Source of the DNA: Coprobacillus sp. CAG:698
Lineage (GTDB): Bacteria; Bacillota_I; Bacilli_A; ML615J-28; CAG-698
Direction of reading: 5' to 3'
NCBI GenBank assembly: GCA_000431235.1
Contig: HF988710.1
Coordinates: forward strand, 20,592-41,906
Length of the DNA: 21,315 nucleotides
Made by a program: the position numbers and the translations under genes. Each line of letters opens with the position of its first letter. The stretch's first letter is position 1. This document shows positions 15,109 through 21,315 of the stretch, in pieces. Under the pieces are notes generated by a model. It did no database searches, was not told the origin of the DNA, and was given only the letters and a program-made list of their open reading frames with translations.

Positions 15109-16443
15109 TTAACCGACTGCAATTGTATCTGTCGGTAATTTAGCTATTTGTTTTTTATTTGCACCGAATGTAGCATATATCAATGTTAATCCACCAACTC
15201 GCCCGAAAAACATGGATAAAATTAAAATTAGTTTAGATATTATTCCAAGCGATGGAGTAATCCCAAGTGTAAGTCCTACCGTAGCTACGGCAGAAGCAGA
15301 TTCATATAGACAAGATGTAATAGGTAAGTTTTCAATCTTACTTATAGCCATTCCTCCAAACAAAAATAAAGTTATATACATTATAAATATTGCTAATGCT
15401 GTTTTAACCGTCTCATCAGAGATACGACGTTTCATAAGTTCTGCATTATCTTTTTTCCTAAATATGGAAATGGTAGATGAGAACAAAACAGCTATAGTTG
15501 TAGTTTTCATACCACCAGCAGTTGAACCAGGTGAACCCCCTATCAACATAAGAATGATCATTAGATATAAACCTGTATCGCTAATTAAAGTAAGATTTAT
15601 TGTATTAAAACCTGCTGTCCTTGGTGTCACCGATTGAAATAAAGATGCCAAAATTCGTTCTCCCATAGGCAAATCAGTAAACTCGAAAAAGAAAAAATAT
15701 ATAGCAGGTAAAACAATAATAATAGCAGTCACTATTAACACAACTTTACTTTGGGTTTTGTAATTTTTTAGTTGCAATTTATATTTACAAACGTCTTCCC
15801 AGACAAGAAAACCGATTCCACCAATAATAATCAACAACATAATAGTAATATTGATAACAGGCTGTGCAGAATAATATGTAATAGAAGTAAATTCTCCACT
15901 TTTTGAACCCATAATATCAAATCCAGCATTACAAAATGCAGATATTGAGTGAAAAATTGCGTACCATATTCCTTCCGCTCCATAATCAATGCAAAATACG
16001 GGAAGCATAATAAGAGCACCCAAAAGTTCAATCAATAGTATCCCCTTTATTATAAATCCAGTTAATCGAACTATACCACTCAAATTAGGTGCAGATATTG
16101 CACTTTTCATCGTCTCTCTACTGAATAAACCAATTTTCTTACCCGAAATAACTGCAAGAAAAACGGCGATGGTAACAACTCCCATACCTCCAATCTGAAT
16201 CATGAGCAGTATAATGATTTGACCAAATATCGTCCAATATGTTGATGTATCGAACACAACAAGTCCCGTTACACATACAGCAGACGTTGAAGTAAATAGA
16301 GCATCTATAAAAGATGTCCATTGATGAGATTGAGAAGAAATAGGTAACATTAATAAAAAAGTACCCAGTAAAATAACTCCTGCAAATCCCAATAATATTA
16401 TTTGAAAGGAAGATAATTTCTTTTTAGGTTTCATAATTTCCAT
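15109..16443 (-). CDS. ktrB: KtrB/TrkH potassium transporter membrane subunit
   Basis: A 444-residue membrane protein with four M1-P-M2 repeats. The selectivity filter loops are visible: TSAVCVTGL (53-61), SAFCNAGFD (168-176), SVTPRTAGFN (271-280) and SAVATVGLTLG (384-394). Each has the central Gly that lines the K+ pore. IGGSPGSTAGGMKTTT (301-316) is the mobile gate loop of this superfamily. GAGG lies about 8 nt before the ATG at 16443; an alternative in-frame ATG three codons on has no SD. With KtrA it forms a Ktr-type K+ (often Na+-coupled) uptake system, adjacent to KdpD/KdpE. Confidence 0.95.
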   Translation of the reverse strand: MEIMKPKKKLSSFQIILLGFAGVILLGTFLLMLPISSQSHQWTSFIDALFTSTSAVCVTGLVVFDTSTYWTIFGQIIILLMIQIGGMGVVTIAVFLAVISGKKIGLFSRETMKSAISAPNLSGIVRLTGFIIKGILLIELLGALIMLPVFCIDYGAEGIWYAIFHSISAFCNAGFDIMGSKSGEFTSITYYSAQPVINITIMLLIIIGGIGFLVWEDVCKYKLQLKNYKTQSKVVLIVTAIIIVLPAIYFFFFEFTDLPMGERILASLFQSVTPRTAGFNTINLTLISDTGLYLMIILMLIGGSPGSTAGGMKTTTIAVLFSSTISIFRKKDNAELMKRRISDETVKTALAIFIMYITLFLFGGMAISKIENLPITSCLYESASAVATVGLTLGITPSLGIISKLILILSMFFGRVGGLTLIYATFGANKKQIAKLPTDTIAVG

Positions 16444-16469
16444 GCAAAAACCTCGATTTCTTTTTCTCT

Positions 16470-16475
16470 ATTATA
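16470..16475 (-). promoter_or_regulatory. Probable -10 box of ktrBA
   Basis: TATAAT on the minus strand, about 27 nt before the ktrB start codon. The hexamer 17 nt upstream (TAGCAT) is a poor -35 match. Confidence 0.45.
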
Positions 16476-16544
16476 CCATTTTTTTTATAAAAATGCTATA
16501 AATTTATCCAGAAATATATTAAGATTGTATAAAGATTTCTCATT

Positions 16545-16768
16545 TCACAGGATCTAAAATTAAGAAAATATTATTTTTTTACATAAGTCTAAAAGTCTAG
16601 GAATGTAACGTTTAAATTATTCTAAATTTTTATATATTTTTTTTCTATATATTACTGCATATTCAGGAAAAGACTCAGATAATAAATATAATTTTTTTTC
16701 ATTTTATAAAACATATTATTTAAACATATTTGTTATAACTTCTTTATAATTTAAAGTAAAATATTCTA
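16545..16768 (-). pseudogene. Relic of the orphan gene's 5' end and promoter
   Basis: This stretch aligns in the same orientation to 10846-11080. It includes a perfect 48-nt match (16645-16692 versus 10958-11005), a deletion of about 16 nt next to it that breaks the frame, many substitutions, and the decayed promoter region. Only the first roughly 55 codons' worth are represented, and similarity stops at about 16545 on the ktrB side. It cannot encode the protein. It fills most of the gap between ktrB and the acetyltransferase gene. Confidence 0.85.
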
Positions 16769-16792
16769 AAATCTTTAATTGCATATGTCACA

Positions 16793-17545
16793 TTATTTTA
16801 ATTTTTCAATAAGTTTTTCAAATGAATTTGCATTCAAAATAGTATTCGAAATAAATTCACCTTTATAAAAATTAGCCCAACAATTAAATACACATAGAGC
16901 ATTTTTAGCTTTGGCAAGTGAATCTATTTTCACAAAATTAATTTTAATCCCTTTATTTTTAGAATAATCAATTAACTCTTGAACCTCATATTCAACATAA
17001 GGACATTCATTACTATAAAAAATTGTAAAATCAAGATCATCAATTTTCATTTTTCTAGCATTATCAGCAAATCTTGGTACAGCCTTATCATCAAATTGTA
17101 GTGCTAATAACTCATAATCATTGATTTCATCGATTACTTTAAATCCATAATGAATAAAGAATTCCTTTTCGCCAATAAAAGGTTTTTTCTTTTTTGAACT
17201 TAAAGTACAAATTCCACTCATACCTTTTTCTTTTGCATCATTTATAGCATACTCAAGTAATTCTTTAGCAATGCCTTTACCCTTAAAACTACCTGCTACC
17301 CATAAACAATAAATATATTCATAATTACTGCCTACAATAGGAACCCAAGCTGTTTCGATTGGTTCATATTCGATAAACACTTTACCTCTCGCATTTAGTT
17401 TTCGAAAAACGTGACCATCATTTAATTTATTTTCGATCCACTTCTTCTTAGCCTCAACACCATATTGATGTTTTTTATCACCAATTACACAGCATATGTG
17501 TTCATTTTCAATGTTATCTTTAGTTATATTTATATATTCATTCAT
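16793..17545 (-). CDS. yoaP: GNAT acetyltransferase, YoaP-like
   Basis: A 250-residue protein with an N-terminal GNAT acetyltransferase domain (about 4-150) and a C-terminal YoaP-like domain (about 165-250), as in Bacillus YoaP. The acetyl-CoA loop is visible as GSFKGKGIAKELL (85-97), and IHYGFKVIDE (131-140) is the usual late GNAT strand. The second domain begins with the thioredoxin-like strand FTIFYSNECPYVEYE (173-187), with C181 before Pro. The substrate is unknown. It starts immediately after the TetR stop codon (TAG then ATG), with GGAG in the end of the regulator gene, so it is cotranscribed and probably repressor-controlled. Confidence 0.85.
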   Translation of the reverse strand: MNEYINITKDNIENEHICCVIGDKKHQYGVEAKKKWIENKLNDGHVFRKLNARGKVFIEYEPIETAWVPIVGSNYEYIYCLWVAGSFKGKGIAKELLEYAINDAKEKGMSGICTLSSKKKKPFIGEKEFFIHYGFKVIDEINDYELLALQFDDKAVPRFADNARKMKIDDLDFTIFYSNECPYVEYEVQELIDYSKNKGIKINFVKIDSLAKAKNALCVFNCWANFYKGEFISNTILNANSFEKLIEKLK

Positions 17546-18118
17546 CTATTTTACTCCTTCTAGTGTTTTAATTCCATTGATAATTATCTTTAATGATAAA
17601 TCAAAACTCTCTTTTATAGAAATAGGATTTCCAAAAGCATTGTTATTTACTAATAAACAAAAGCCCTCTAAAAACCCTCTTAAAGTTCTTATAATATGAT
17701 TTATGTTATCATCACTAATATTTAATGTTTTCATTATTTTAAATAATATATTGAATAGTCTCTTAGTAGCATTATCTTTTTCAATGCTATCATACTTGTT
17801 ATACCATAACATAGCCATAAACACTCCTATATTATTTGTGGCATAATCATAAAAAACATTGCTCATATTATTAAGTGCCTCATAACCTGTTACACCAACA
17901 GCTGAGTCTATCATTTTATTTTCTAACTGTTTCCATCCATAAACCATAAGTTTATTCTTAACATCATCAAGACTAGAAATATGATTATATAATGATGGTG
18001 ACTTTACATTTAATTCATTAGCAATTATTTTCAAAGATAAATTTTCTAATCCTATTTTATTAGCAATTAATGCTGAAGTTTCGATAATACTTTCTTCGCT
18101 TATCATATTTTTAGGCAT
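17546..18118 (-). CDS. TetR family transcriptional regulator
   Basis: A 190-residue TetR repressor. Start chosen at the ATG at 18118, which has GAGGAGG just upstream; an upstream in-frame start (18175) would overlap the promoter. The helix-turn-helix covers about 8-55 (IIETSALIANKIGLENLSLK, then SPSLYNHISSLDDVK). The C-terminal ligand domain (about 60-190) resembles the group with W-x-x-L after the HTH. It lies directly before the YoaP-like acetyltransferase. Its own promoter spacer is a palindrome, so autorepression released by an unknown ligand is the natural model. Confidence 0.9.
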   Translation of the reverse strand: MPKNMISEESIIETSALIANKIGLENLSLKIIANELNVKSPSLYNHISSLDDVKNKLMVYGWKQLENKMIDSAVGVTGYEALNNMSNVFYDYATNNIGVFMAMLWYNKYDSIEKDNATKRLFNILFKIMKTLNISDDNINHIIRTLRGFLEGFCLLVNNNAFGNPISIKESFDLSLKIIINGIKTLEGVK

Positions 18119-18146
18119 AATATCCTCCTCAACTAATAGTATTAAT

Positions 18147-18175
18147 ATTATAACTAATTTAATTAGTTTTGTCAA
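18147..18175 (-). promoter_or_regulatory. Promoter with embedded operator for the TetR operon
   Basis: On the minus strand: perfect TTGACA (18170-18175), a 17-nt spacer and perfect TATAAT (18147-18152). A 17-bp odd palindrome, AACTAATT-T-AATTAGTT (plus strand 18152-18168), coincides almost exactly with the spacer. A bound dimer would block RNA polymerase; binding by this TetR is inferred. Confidence 0.85.
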
Positions 18176-18180
18176 TATGT

Positions 18181-18207
18181 AAAAACCTAATAATTTACAT
18201 TACTAGG
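18181..18207 (-). terminator. Terminator of the winged-helix gene fragment
   Basis: Minus-strand hairpin CCTAGTAAT-GTAA-ATTATTAGG (18207 to 18186, one G-T pair) followed by TTTTT (18181-18185). It separates the fragment from the TetR promoter. Confidence 0.65.
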
Positions 18208-18262
18208 CTAATACTTTTAATTATCTTTTATAATATTAATAAAGTTTTCTAAATAAAATTTT

Positions 18263-18487
18263 TTATTTTAAAATTTTCCATTCACCCGTTTTTCTTGAAC
18301 CAATTCGTTTAAGAATTCCTTTTTCTTGTAATGTGCTAAAAATTCGTTCTATCGTTCTTTTTGAAAGAGATAATTCATTAGATATACTTTCAGCAGTTGA
18401 ATTTGGGTTTTCAGATAATATTTTTATAACTTCTTCTTCTGAATGTGTCATATTTAAACCGACATTTAAACCGACATTATTTAACAA
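18263..18487 (-). pseudogene. Winged-helix C-terminal fragment of a larger ATP-binding/AlbA-type regulator
   Basis: The reading frame opens at TTG and gives 74 residues beginning with NVGLNVGLN, then a winged helix (about 15-72, NSTAESISNELSLSKRTIER, then KGILKRIGS). This exact layout, including the NVGLN repeat, is familiar as the C-terminal tail of RecG-like or AlbA_2/AAA_4 DNA-binding proteins, so the front of such a gene seems missing. Upstream in-frame codons carry TAA and TAG stops. No good SD precedes the TTG or the ATG at residue 13. It may be a remnant, or a small free-standing DNA-binding protein. Confidence 0.6.
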
Positions 18488-18706
18488 TTAAAATGCCTAA
18501 TAGATTCCATCTCTATTAAGCTTTATAATATCAATCAATTTTTATCTAAGAATATTCAATAACTTTGTAAAGTTTCATATATATTTCACATAATTAAAGT
18601 GATTTATTACTAAAGCATTTGCAAAACTTCTTTTTAGTTCTTTACAAATAATTATAACTAAATCTTTGGCATTATTCGTCTTTATTTAATGACAATATAA
18701 GAAATT
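18488..18706. other. Gene-free spacer between RiPP cluster and HTH fragment
   Basis: AT-rich stretch of 219 nt. It holds an interrupted palindrome AACTTT-GT-AAAGTT (18561-18574) but no recognisable terminator for the radical SAM operon and no gene. Confidence 0.4.
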
Positions 18707-19762
18707 TTAATTATTTTTTACTTCATGTATTAGTTTATTCTTCATAAAATACTTTATCATATGGCATTGTCCATCATTACTTTCAAATTCAGAATTATTT
18801 TGAAAAATTATTGCAGGACATCCTCCTAAGCAATAATCACTAAATGGGCAATTTAAGCAATCATTATTTCTGTTTATTTTTCTATTTCTGATAGCATTAA
18901 GTTTTTCTATTGTTTGATTATTAACTATTATTTCTTGAAGTGATGAATGATTTATATCACCAAGTATATTAGAATTTCCATCAAACAATTGACAAAGATA
19001 TACTTTTCCATTGCAATCAACCCTAGGAACGCAATCAACACATCCATCACTATAGAAAACACATCCTAAAGATTCTTCTGGCTTTCCGTATGTTAGAGTC
19101 ATTTCAGGATATTTTTTAAATAATTCTTTCAATTTGTTAATCACAAGGTTTATCAATAAAATATCTCTTTTGTCATCAAAAACATAGTTCCATGATTTCC
19201 CTCTTCCTATTTTTTTTACAAAAGAAAAAGAAATATTTTTAATATTATACTTACTCATTAAATCAACAAAATTATCAAGATAATTATAATTAAGTTTATG
19301 TATATTAAATCTTATACTCACATTATCAATTTTATTTAATAACAATGCATTTTCTATAAAATCAATATTTTTCTTAAAAATGTTTTTTCCTCTTGTAAAT
19401 GAATGGGTTTCTTCATTATATCCATCAAAAGTAACTTGAAATGACACATTTTTATTTAATAAATCAATTGTTTGTTTTTCATCTAACATCGTAAGATTAG
19501 TTATAATATTTGGCCTAACACCTTTTTTTATACAATAATCAATTATTTTCTTAATATCTGAGTGTAAAAATGGTTCTCCACCAGAAATTGCTATTGCAAA
19601 AATATTTTTTGAGTATAACTCATCAACAATTCTAAACACATCATCGCAATTAAGTTCGTAATGTTTTGAACCAGAGTCATTATAACAATATGGGCAGTTC
19701 AAATTACACTTTGAAGTAATTTCTACATAAGCTCCATTCAAATTTAAATTTATATTCCCCAT
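18707..19762 (-). CDS. Radical SAM/SPASM RiPP maturase
   Basis: A 351-residue radical SAM enzyme. The cluster motif C19-x3-C23-x2-C26 (CNLNCPYC) and SGGEP (60-64) define the SAM domain. A SPASM-type C-terminus carries C234, C241, C244, C250, C257, C302, C305, C311, C315 and C333, enough for two auxiliary 4Fe-4S clusters. Such enzymes form thioether or carbon-carbon crosslinks in peptides. The ATG overlaps the stop of the PqqD-like gene (TAATG), and a Cys-rich peptide gene begins the operon, so that peptide is the probable substrate. It could act as a sactipeptide or ranthipeptide synthase; the sequence alone does not settle the crosslink type. Confidence 0.9.
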   Translation of the reverse strand: MGNINLNLNGAYVEITSKCNLNCPYCYNDSGSKHYELNCDDVFRIVDELYSKNIFAIAISGGEPFLHSDIKKIIDYCIKKGVRPNIITNLTMLDEKQTIDLLNKNVSFQVTFDGYNEETHSFTRGKNIFKKNIDFIENALLLNKIDNVSIRFNIHKLNYNYLDNFVDLMSKYNIKNISFSFVKKIGRGKSWNYVFDDKRDILLINLVINKLKELFKKYPEMTLTYGKPEESLGCVFYSDGCVDCVPRVDCNGKVYLCQLFDGNSNILGDINHSSLQEIIVNNQTIEKLNAIRNRKINRNNDCLNCPFSDYCLGGCPAIIFQNNSEFESNDGQCHMIKYFMKNKLIHEVKNN

Positions 19763-20007
19763 TAGATTAAACCAAATTCATTGAATTTATCAATAGTTTC
19801 ATTAAAATAATCTAATGGAAAATCATCATATTCTTCTAAAATACTTTCAAATAATTTATCAACTGAGTCATAACAATCTTTCTTTAAATAATCATAAACA
19901 ACTTTTGCTGTATAATTTAATATATAAGTCTTTCCATCATTACTATCATATAGCATTATGTCGCCATCATCAAAAGCCGTTTCAATAAAAGTTTTCTTTA
20001 TCTTCAT
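19762..20007 (-). CDS. PqqD-like RiPP recognition element protein
   Basis: An 81-residue stand-alone protein with the layout of PqqD-type recognition elements: an N-terminal beta stretch with GDIMLYDSNDGKTYILN (15-31), followed by helices (about 33-50 and 65-80). The pattern of a strand, then N/D-x-T/A-x-x-V-x-x-x-L, is typical. It would bind the precursor's leader and present it to the radical SAM enzyme. An SD (GGAGGGAG) lies in the end of the precursor gene, 2 nt spacing between the two genes. Confidence 0.8.
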   Translation of the reverse strand: MKIKKTFIETAFDDGDIMLYDSNDGKTYILNYTAKVVYDYLKKDCYDSVDKLFESILEEYDDFPLDYFNETIDKFNEFGLI

Positions 20008-20008
20008 A

Positions 20009-20242
20009 TTATACTCCCTCCTCTATTTTACCAATATGATTATTGGTTTTACCACACGTAAATGAGTTTCCCTTAATACATCTTTCATTAGTTTTTACAC
20101 CACTATACGAAATAGATGGACCACAAGTATATGATGTACCTTGAGAACAAAAAACTTGAGGACATGTTGTTGATGCTTTTGCATGTTTTTCTAAATCACT
20201 TTTAGTGAAACATAAAACTACTGGTTTTTCAAATTTTTTCAT
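20009..20242 (-). CDS. Cys-rich RiPP precursor peptide with duplicated core motif
   Basis: A 77-residue peptide. Residues 1-26 (KPVVLCFTKSDLEKHAKAS within it) look like a leader. The rest carries C27, C32, C40, C55 and C63. The core holds two copies of C-x-x-G-x-S-Y/F-T-C-G: CSQGTSYTCG (32-41) and CIKGNSFTCG (55-64), 23 residues apart. Cysteines next to Gly/Ser/Thr acceptors fit thioether crosslinking by a radical SAM enzyme. GGAGG precedes the ATG. No leader protease or exporter is seen nearby. I do not recognise a named family; the sequence class (sactipeptide, ranthipeptide or other) is open. Confidence 0.78.
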   Translation of the reverse strand: MKKFEKPVVLCFTKSDLEKHAKASTTCPQVFCSQGTSYTCGPSISYSGVKTNERCIKGNSFTCGKTNNHIGKIEEGV

Positions 20243-20490
20243 ATCTATATTACCTCCTTTATTTTATATTTTAATTTATCAAAAACATTTATATCATTTT
20301 TTATCTAAACTTGCTAAATAATATATAAATCAAAAAGAAAGACCCAATAATTAAACAGATTTCTAACAAATCAAAATTAATATTTTGTTAATTTTATATT
20401 TAAAAGCTTATTAATTAATTTCTAATATAATAATCATATTGTTATCTTATTTTCTTTAAATGACAATAAATCCATATAATTTATAACAAC
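20243..20490 (-). other. Long AT-rich leader of the RiPP operon
   Basis: About 240 nt separate the consensus promoter from the precursor ATG. It contains only weak AT hairpins, for example AAAATTAA/TTAATTTT flanking TATTTTG near 20374-20396, and no ORF or recognised riboswitch. Confidence 0.45.
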
Positions 20491-20519
20491 ATTATACCAT
20501 TTAAGTAATTATATGTCAA
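20491..20519 (-). promoter_or_regulatory. Consensus promoter of the RiPP operon
   Basis: On the minus strand: perfect TTGACA (20514-20519), a 17-nt spacer and perfect TATAAT (20491-20496). No other minus-strand gene lies between it and the precursor, so it most likely drives the cluster. Confidence 0.75.
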
Positions 20520-20651
20520 ACACTTAATAGAAACTCTTATAATAAGTTATTTAGCAAAATAATTTTTTAATTTATAATCATATTAAAATATGATTTTCTT
20601 ATACAATACATAAAAAACATTTCCAACAAAATAGTTTGTAAATAAAAATAG

Positions 20652-20750
20652 TTCTGTCGAAAATTTTTGTGAAAAAGGCATCTGTCAAAAATTCTTGTGA
20701 TAAAATTTAATCACAAGAAATATTTACAGAATCTATCACAAGAGATTTCT
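20652..20750. repeat. Four copies of a ~20-bp motif at the IS end
   Basis: Two direct copies (20652-20672 and 20680-20700, 18 of 21 identical, core CTGTC, then TTGTGA) are followed by two inverted copies (20711-20731, and a partial one at 20736-20750). The second and third form a 10-bp perfect stem, TTCTTGTGAT/ATCACAAGAA, with an 8-nt loop. They may be transposase binding sites or a shield against read-through transcription. Confidence 0.8.
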
Positions 20751-20783
20751 ATTTTTGTAAACTTTATAAAAAAAGACTCCCTT

Positions 20784-20841
20784 CATGGTATAATTAATTG
20801 TCTATTATTATTCATAGAAAGGAGCAATTAATTATACCATG
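20784..20841 (+). promoter_or_regulatory. Inverted repeat joining transposase -10 box and start codon
   Basis: CATGGTATAATTAATTG (20784-20800) and its exact reverse complement (20825-20841) flank a 24-nt loop. The left arm contains an extended -10 box (TGGTATAAT, TATAAT at 20789-20794); the right arm ends on the transposase ATG; the SD AAAGGAG (20818-20824) closes the loop. RNA started at this promoter lacks most of the left arm; RNA coming from upstream would fold and hide the start codon. Confidence 0.85.
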
Positions 20842-21315
20842 ATTACAAATTATTTTAAAGTATCAAATATTGATTTTGATAAATCTTTTGTAATTAAAAA
20901 CACTAAAGAGATTTATATCAATGCATTCTTTATTCCTGAAGAATATTATTGTCCTAAGTGTAAATCCTATAAACTTTACAAAAATGGTCATTGTAAGAAA
21001 ACTGTTAAACATTGTGTCTATTTTTCTAAACTTATTGTTGTTAGGTGTAATTTTCAATTATACAAATGTAAGGATTGTGGTCATATCTTTCAAGAACATG
21101 ATTACTTCTCACCTCCTTTTATATCATTATCGTATGAATCTATATTTGCTATATTTGATAAATTGAAAAAACCTAATGAATCTTTTGAAAGTGTTGCTAA
21201 AGATTTACATCTTTCAAGACAAAATGTAATTGATATATTTGATAGATTTTACGATTATACTCCTTCTCCCAATCTACCTGAAATTATTTCCTTTGATGAA
21301 AAACATATTGGTCGT
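20839..21315 (+). CDS. ISL3-family transposase, partial (N-terminal 159 residues)
   Basis: The frame is open from the ATG at 20839 to the window edge. It begins with a zinc-finger region of the ISL3 type (C38-x2-C41 and C77-x2-C80), followed by a helix-turn-helix (about 115-136, SVAKDLHLSRQNVIDIF). The start of the DDE domain follows: PEIISFDEKHIG (147-158), with D153 the likely first catalytic Asp. Full-length relatives are about 400-450 residues, so roughly two thirds lies outside. AAAGGAG is 14 nt before the ATG, a long gap linked to the inverted repeat there. It is the only plus-strand gene in the window. Confidence 0.85.
   Translation, partial: MITNYFKVSNIDFDKSFVIKNTKEIYINAFFIPEEYYCPKCKSYKLYKNGHCKKTVKHCVYFSKLIVVRCNFQLYKCKDCGHIFQEHDYFSPPFISLSYESIFAIFDKLKKPNESFESVAKDLHLSRQNVIDIFDRFYDYTPSPNLPEIISFDEKHIGR

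Larger units (their letters stand above)
20648..21315 (+). mobile_element. ISL3-like insertion sequence, left part
   Basis: A transposase gene preceded by a terminal region of repeated motifs. The left end is placed near 20648-20652, where the first TTCTGTC-type repeat begins; the exact inverted repeat and target duplication cannot be set without the right end, which lies outside the window. Confidence 0.7.

Noticed and set aside
15212..15637. 141-residue plus-strand reading frame inside ktrB
   Set aside because: It is the antisense shadow of a clear transporter gene with all pore motifs in its own frame.
20561..20613. Hairpin AATCATAT/ATATGATT as a terminator or riboswitch
   Set aside because: Short all-AT stem without a clean T run on either strand and no gene that it would serve.

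Overview
The window is very AT-rich DNA with Bacillota-type signals: GGAGG-like ribosome binding sites, near-consensus TTGACA-N17-TATAAT promoters, hairpin-plus-T-run terminators, TAATG-coupled genes and lipoproteins. The standard code fits, because Trp is TGG and no gene needs TGA read through. A strictly fermentative, low-GC Bacillota, perhaps Erysipelotrichia- or Mollicutes-related and gut-associated, is the best guess. I cannot fix the taxon. All intact genes lie on the minus strand. The exception is a transposase at the right edge.

Region 1 (about 1-8860) is the centrepiece. One operon starts from a consensus promoter at 8829-8857 and encodes, in order: a PplA-like two-domain lipoprotein, an ApbE flavin transferase, RnfC, RnfD, an unusually long RnfG with two FMN attachment motifs, RnfE, RnfA, a NusG-domain-II protein and a Gx-transporter-like membrane protein. 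It ends at a strong terminator. No rnfB is present. RnfA and RnfE lack all four cysteines that in Rnf/Nqr hold the membrane [2Fe-2S] cluster. The set looks like a modified Rnf machine merged with parts of flavin-based extracellular electron transfer. A SipW-type signal peptidase follows under its own promoter. At the extreme left edge a run of at least nine C sits next to a -35 box.

Region 2 (9020-11080) holds an Ogt DNA methyltransferase, a decayed tag glycosylase gene with several lesions, and an orphan gene of unknown function.

Region 3 (11085-16443) is a potassium module: a KdpE-type regulator and a shortened KdpD kinase, next to KtrA/TrkA and KtrB/TrkH. It is bracketed by the orphan gene and a degraded direct repeat of that gene's 5' end plus promoter (16545-16768), which suggests the module arrived between two copies.

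Region 4 (16793-18487) holds a TetR regulator with a palindromic operator exactly filling its own promoter spacer, coupled to a YoaP-like acetyltransferase, and then a winged-helix fragment.

Region 5 (18707-20519) is a small RiPP cluster: a Cys-rich precursor with a duplicated core motif, a PqqD-like recognition protein and a radical SAM/SPASM maturase, behind a consensus promoter with a leader of about 240 nt. No exporter or protease is visible.

Region 6 (20648-21315) is the left part of an ISL3-like insertion sequence. It has repeated terminal motifs and a perfect 17-bp inverted repeat that would hide the transposase start codon in read-through transcripts. No tRNA, rRNA or CRISPR array was seen.
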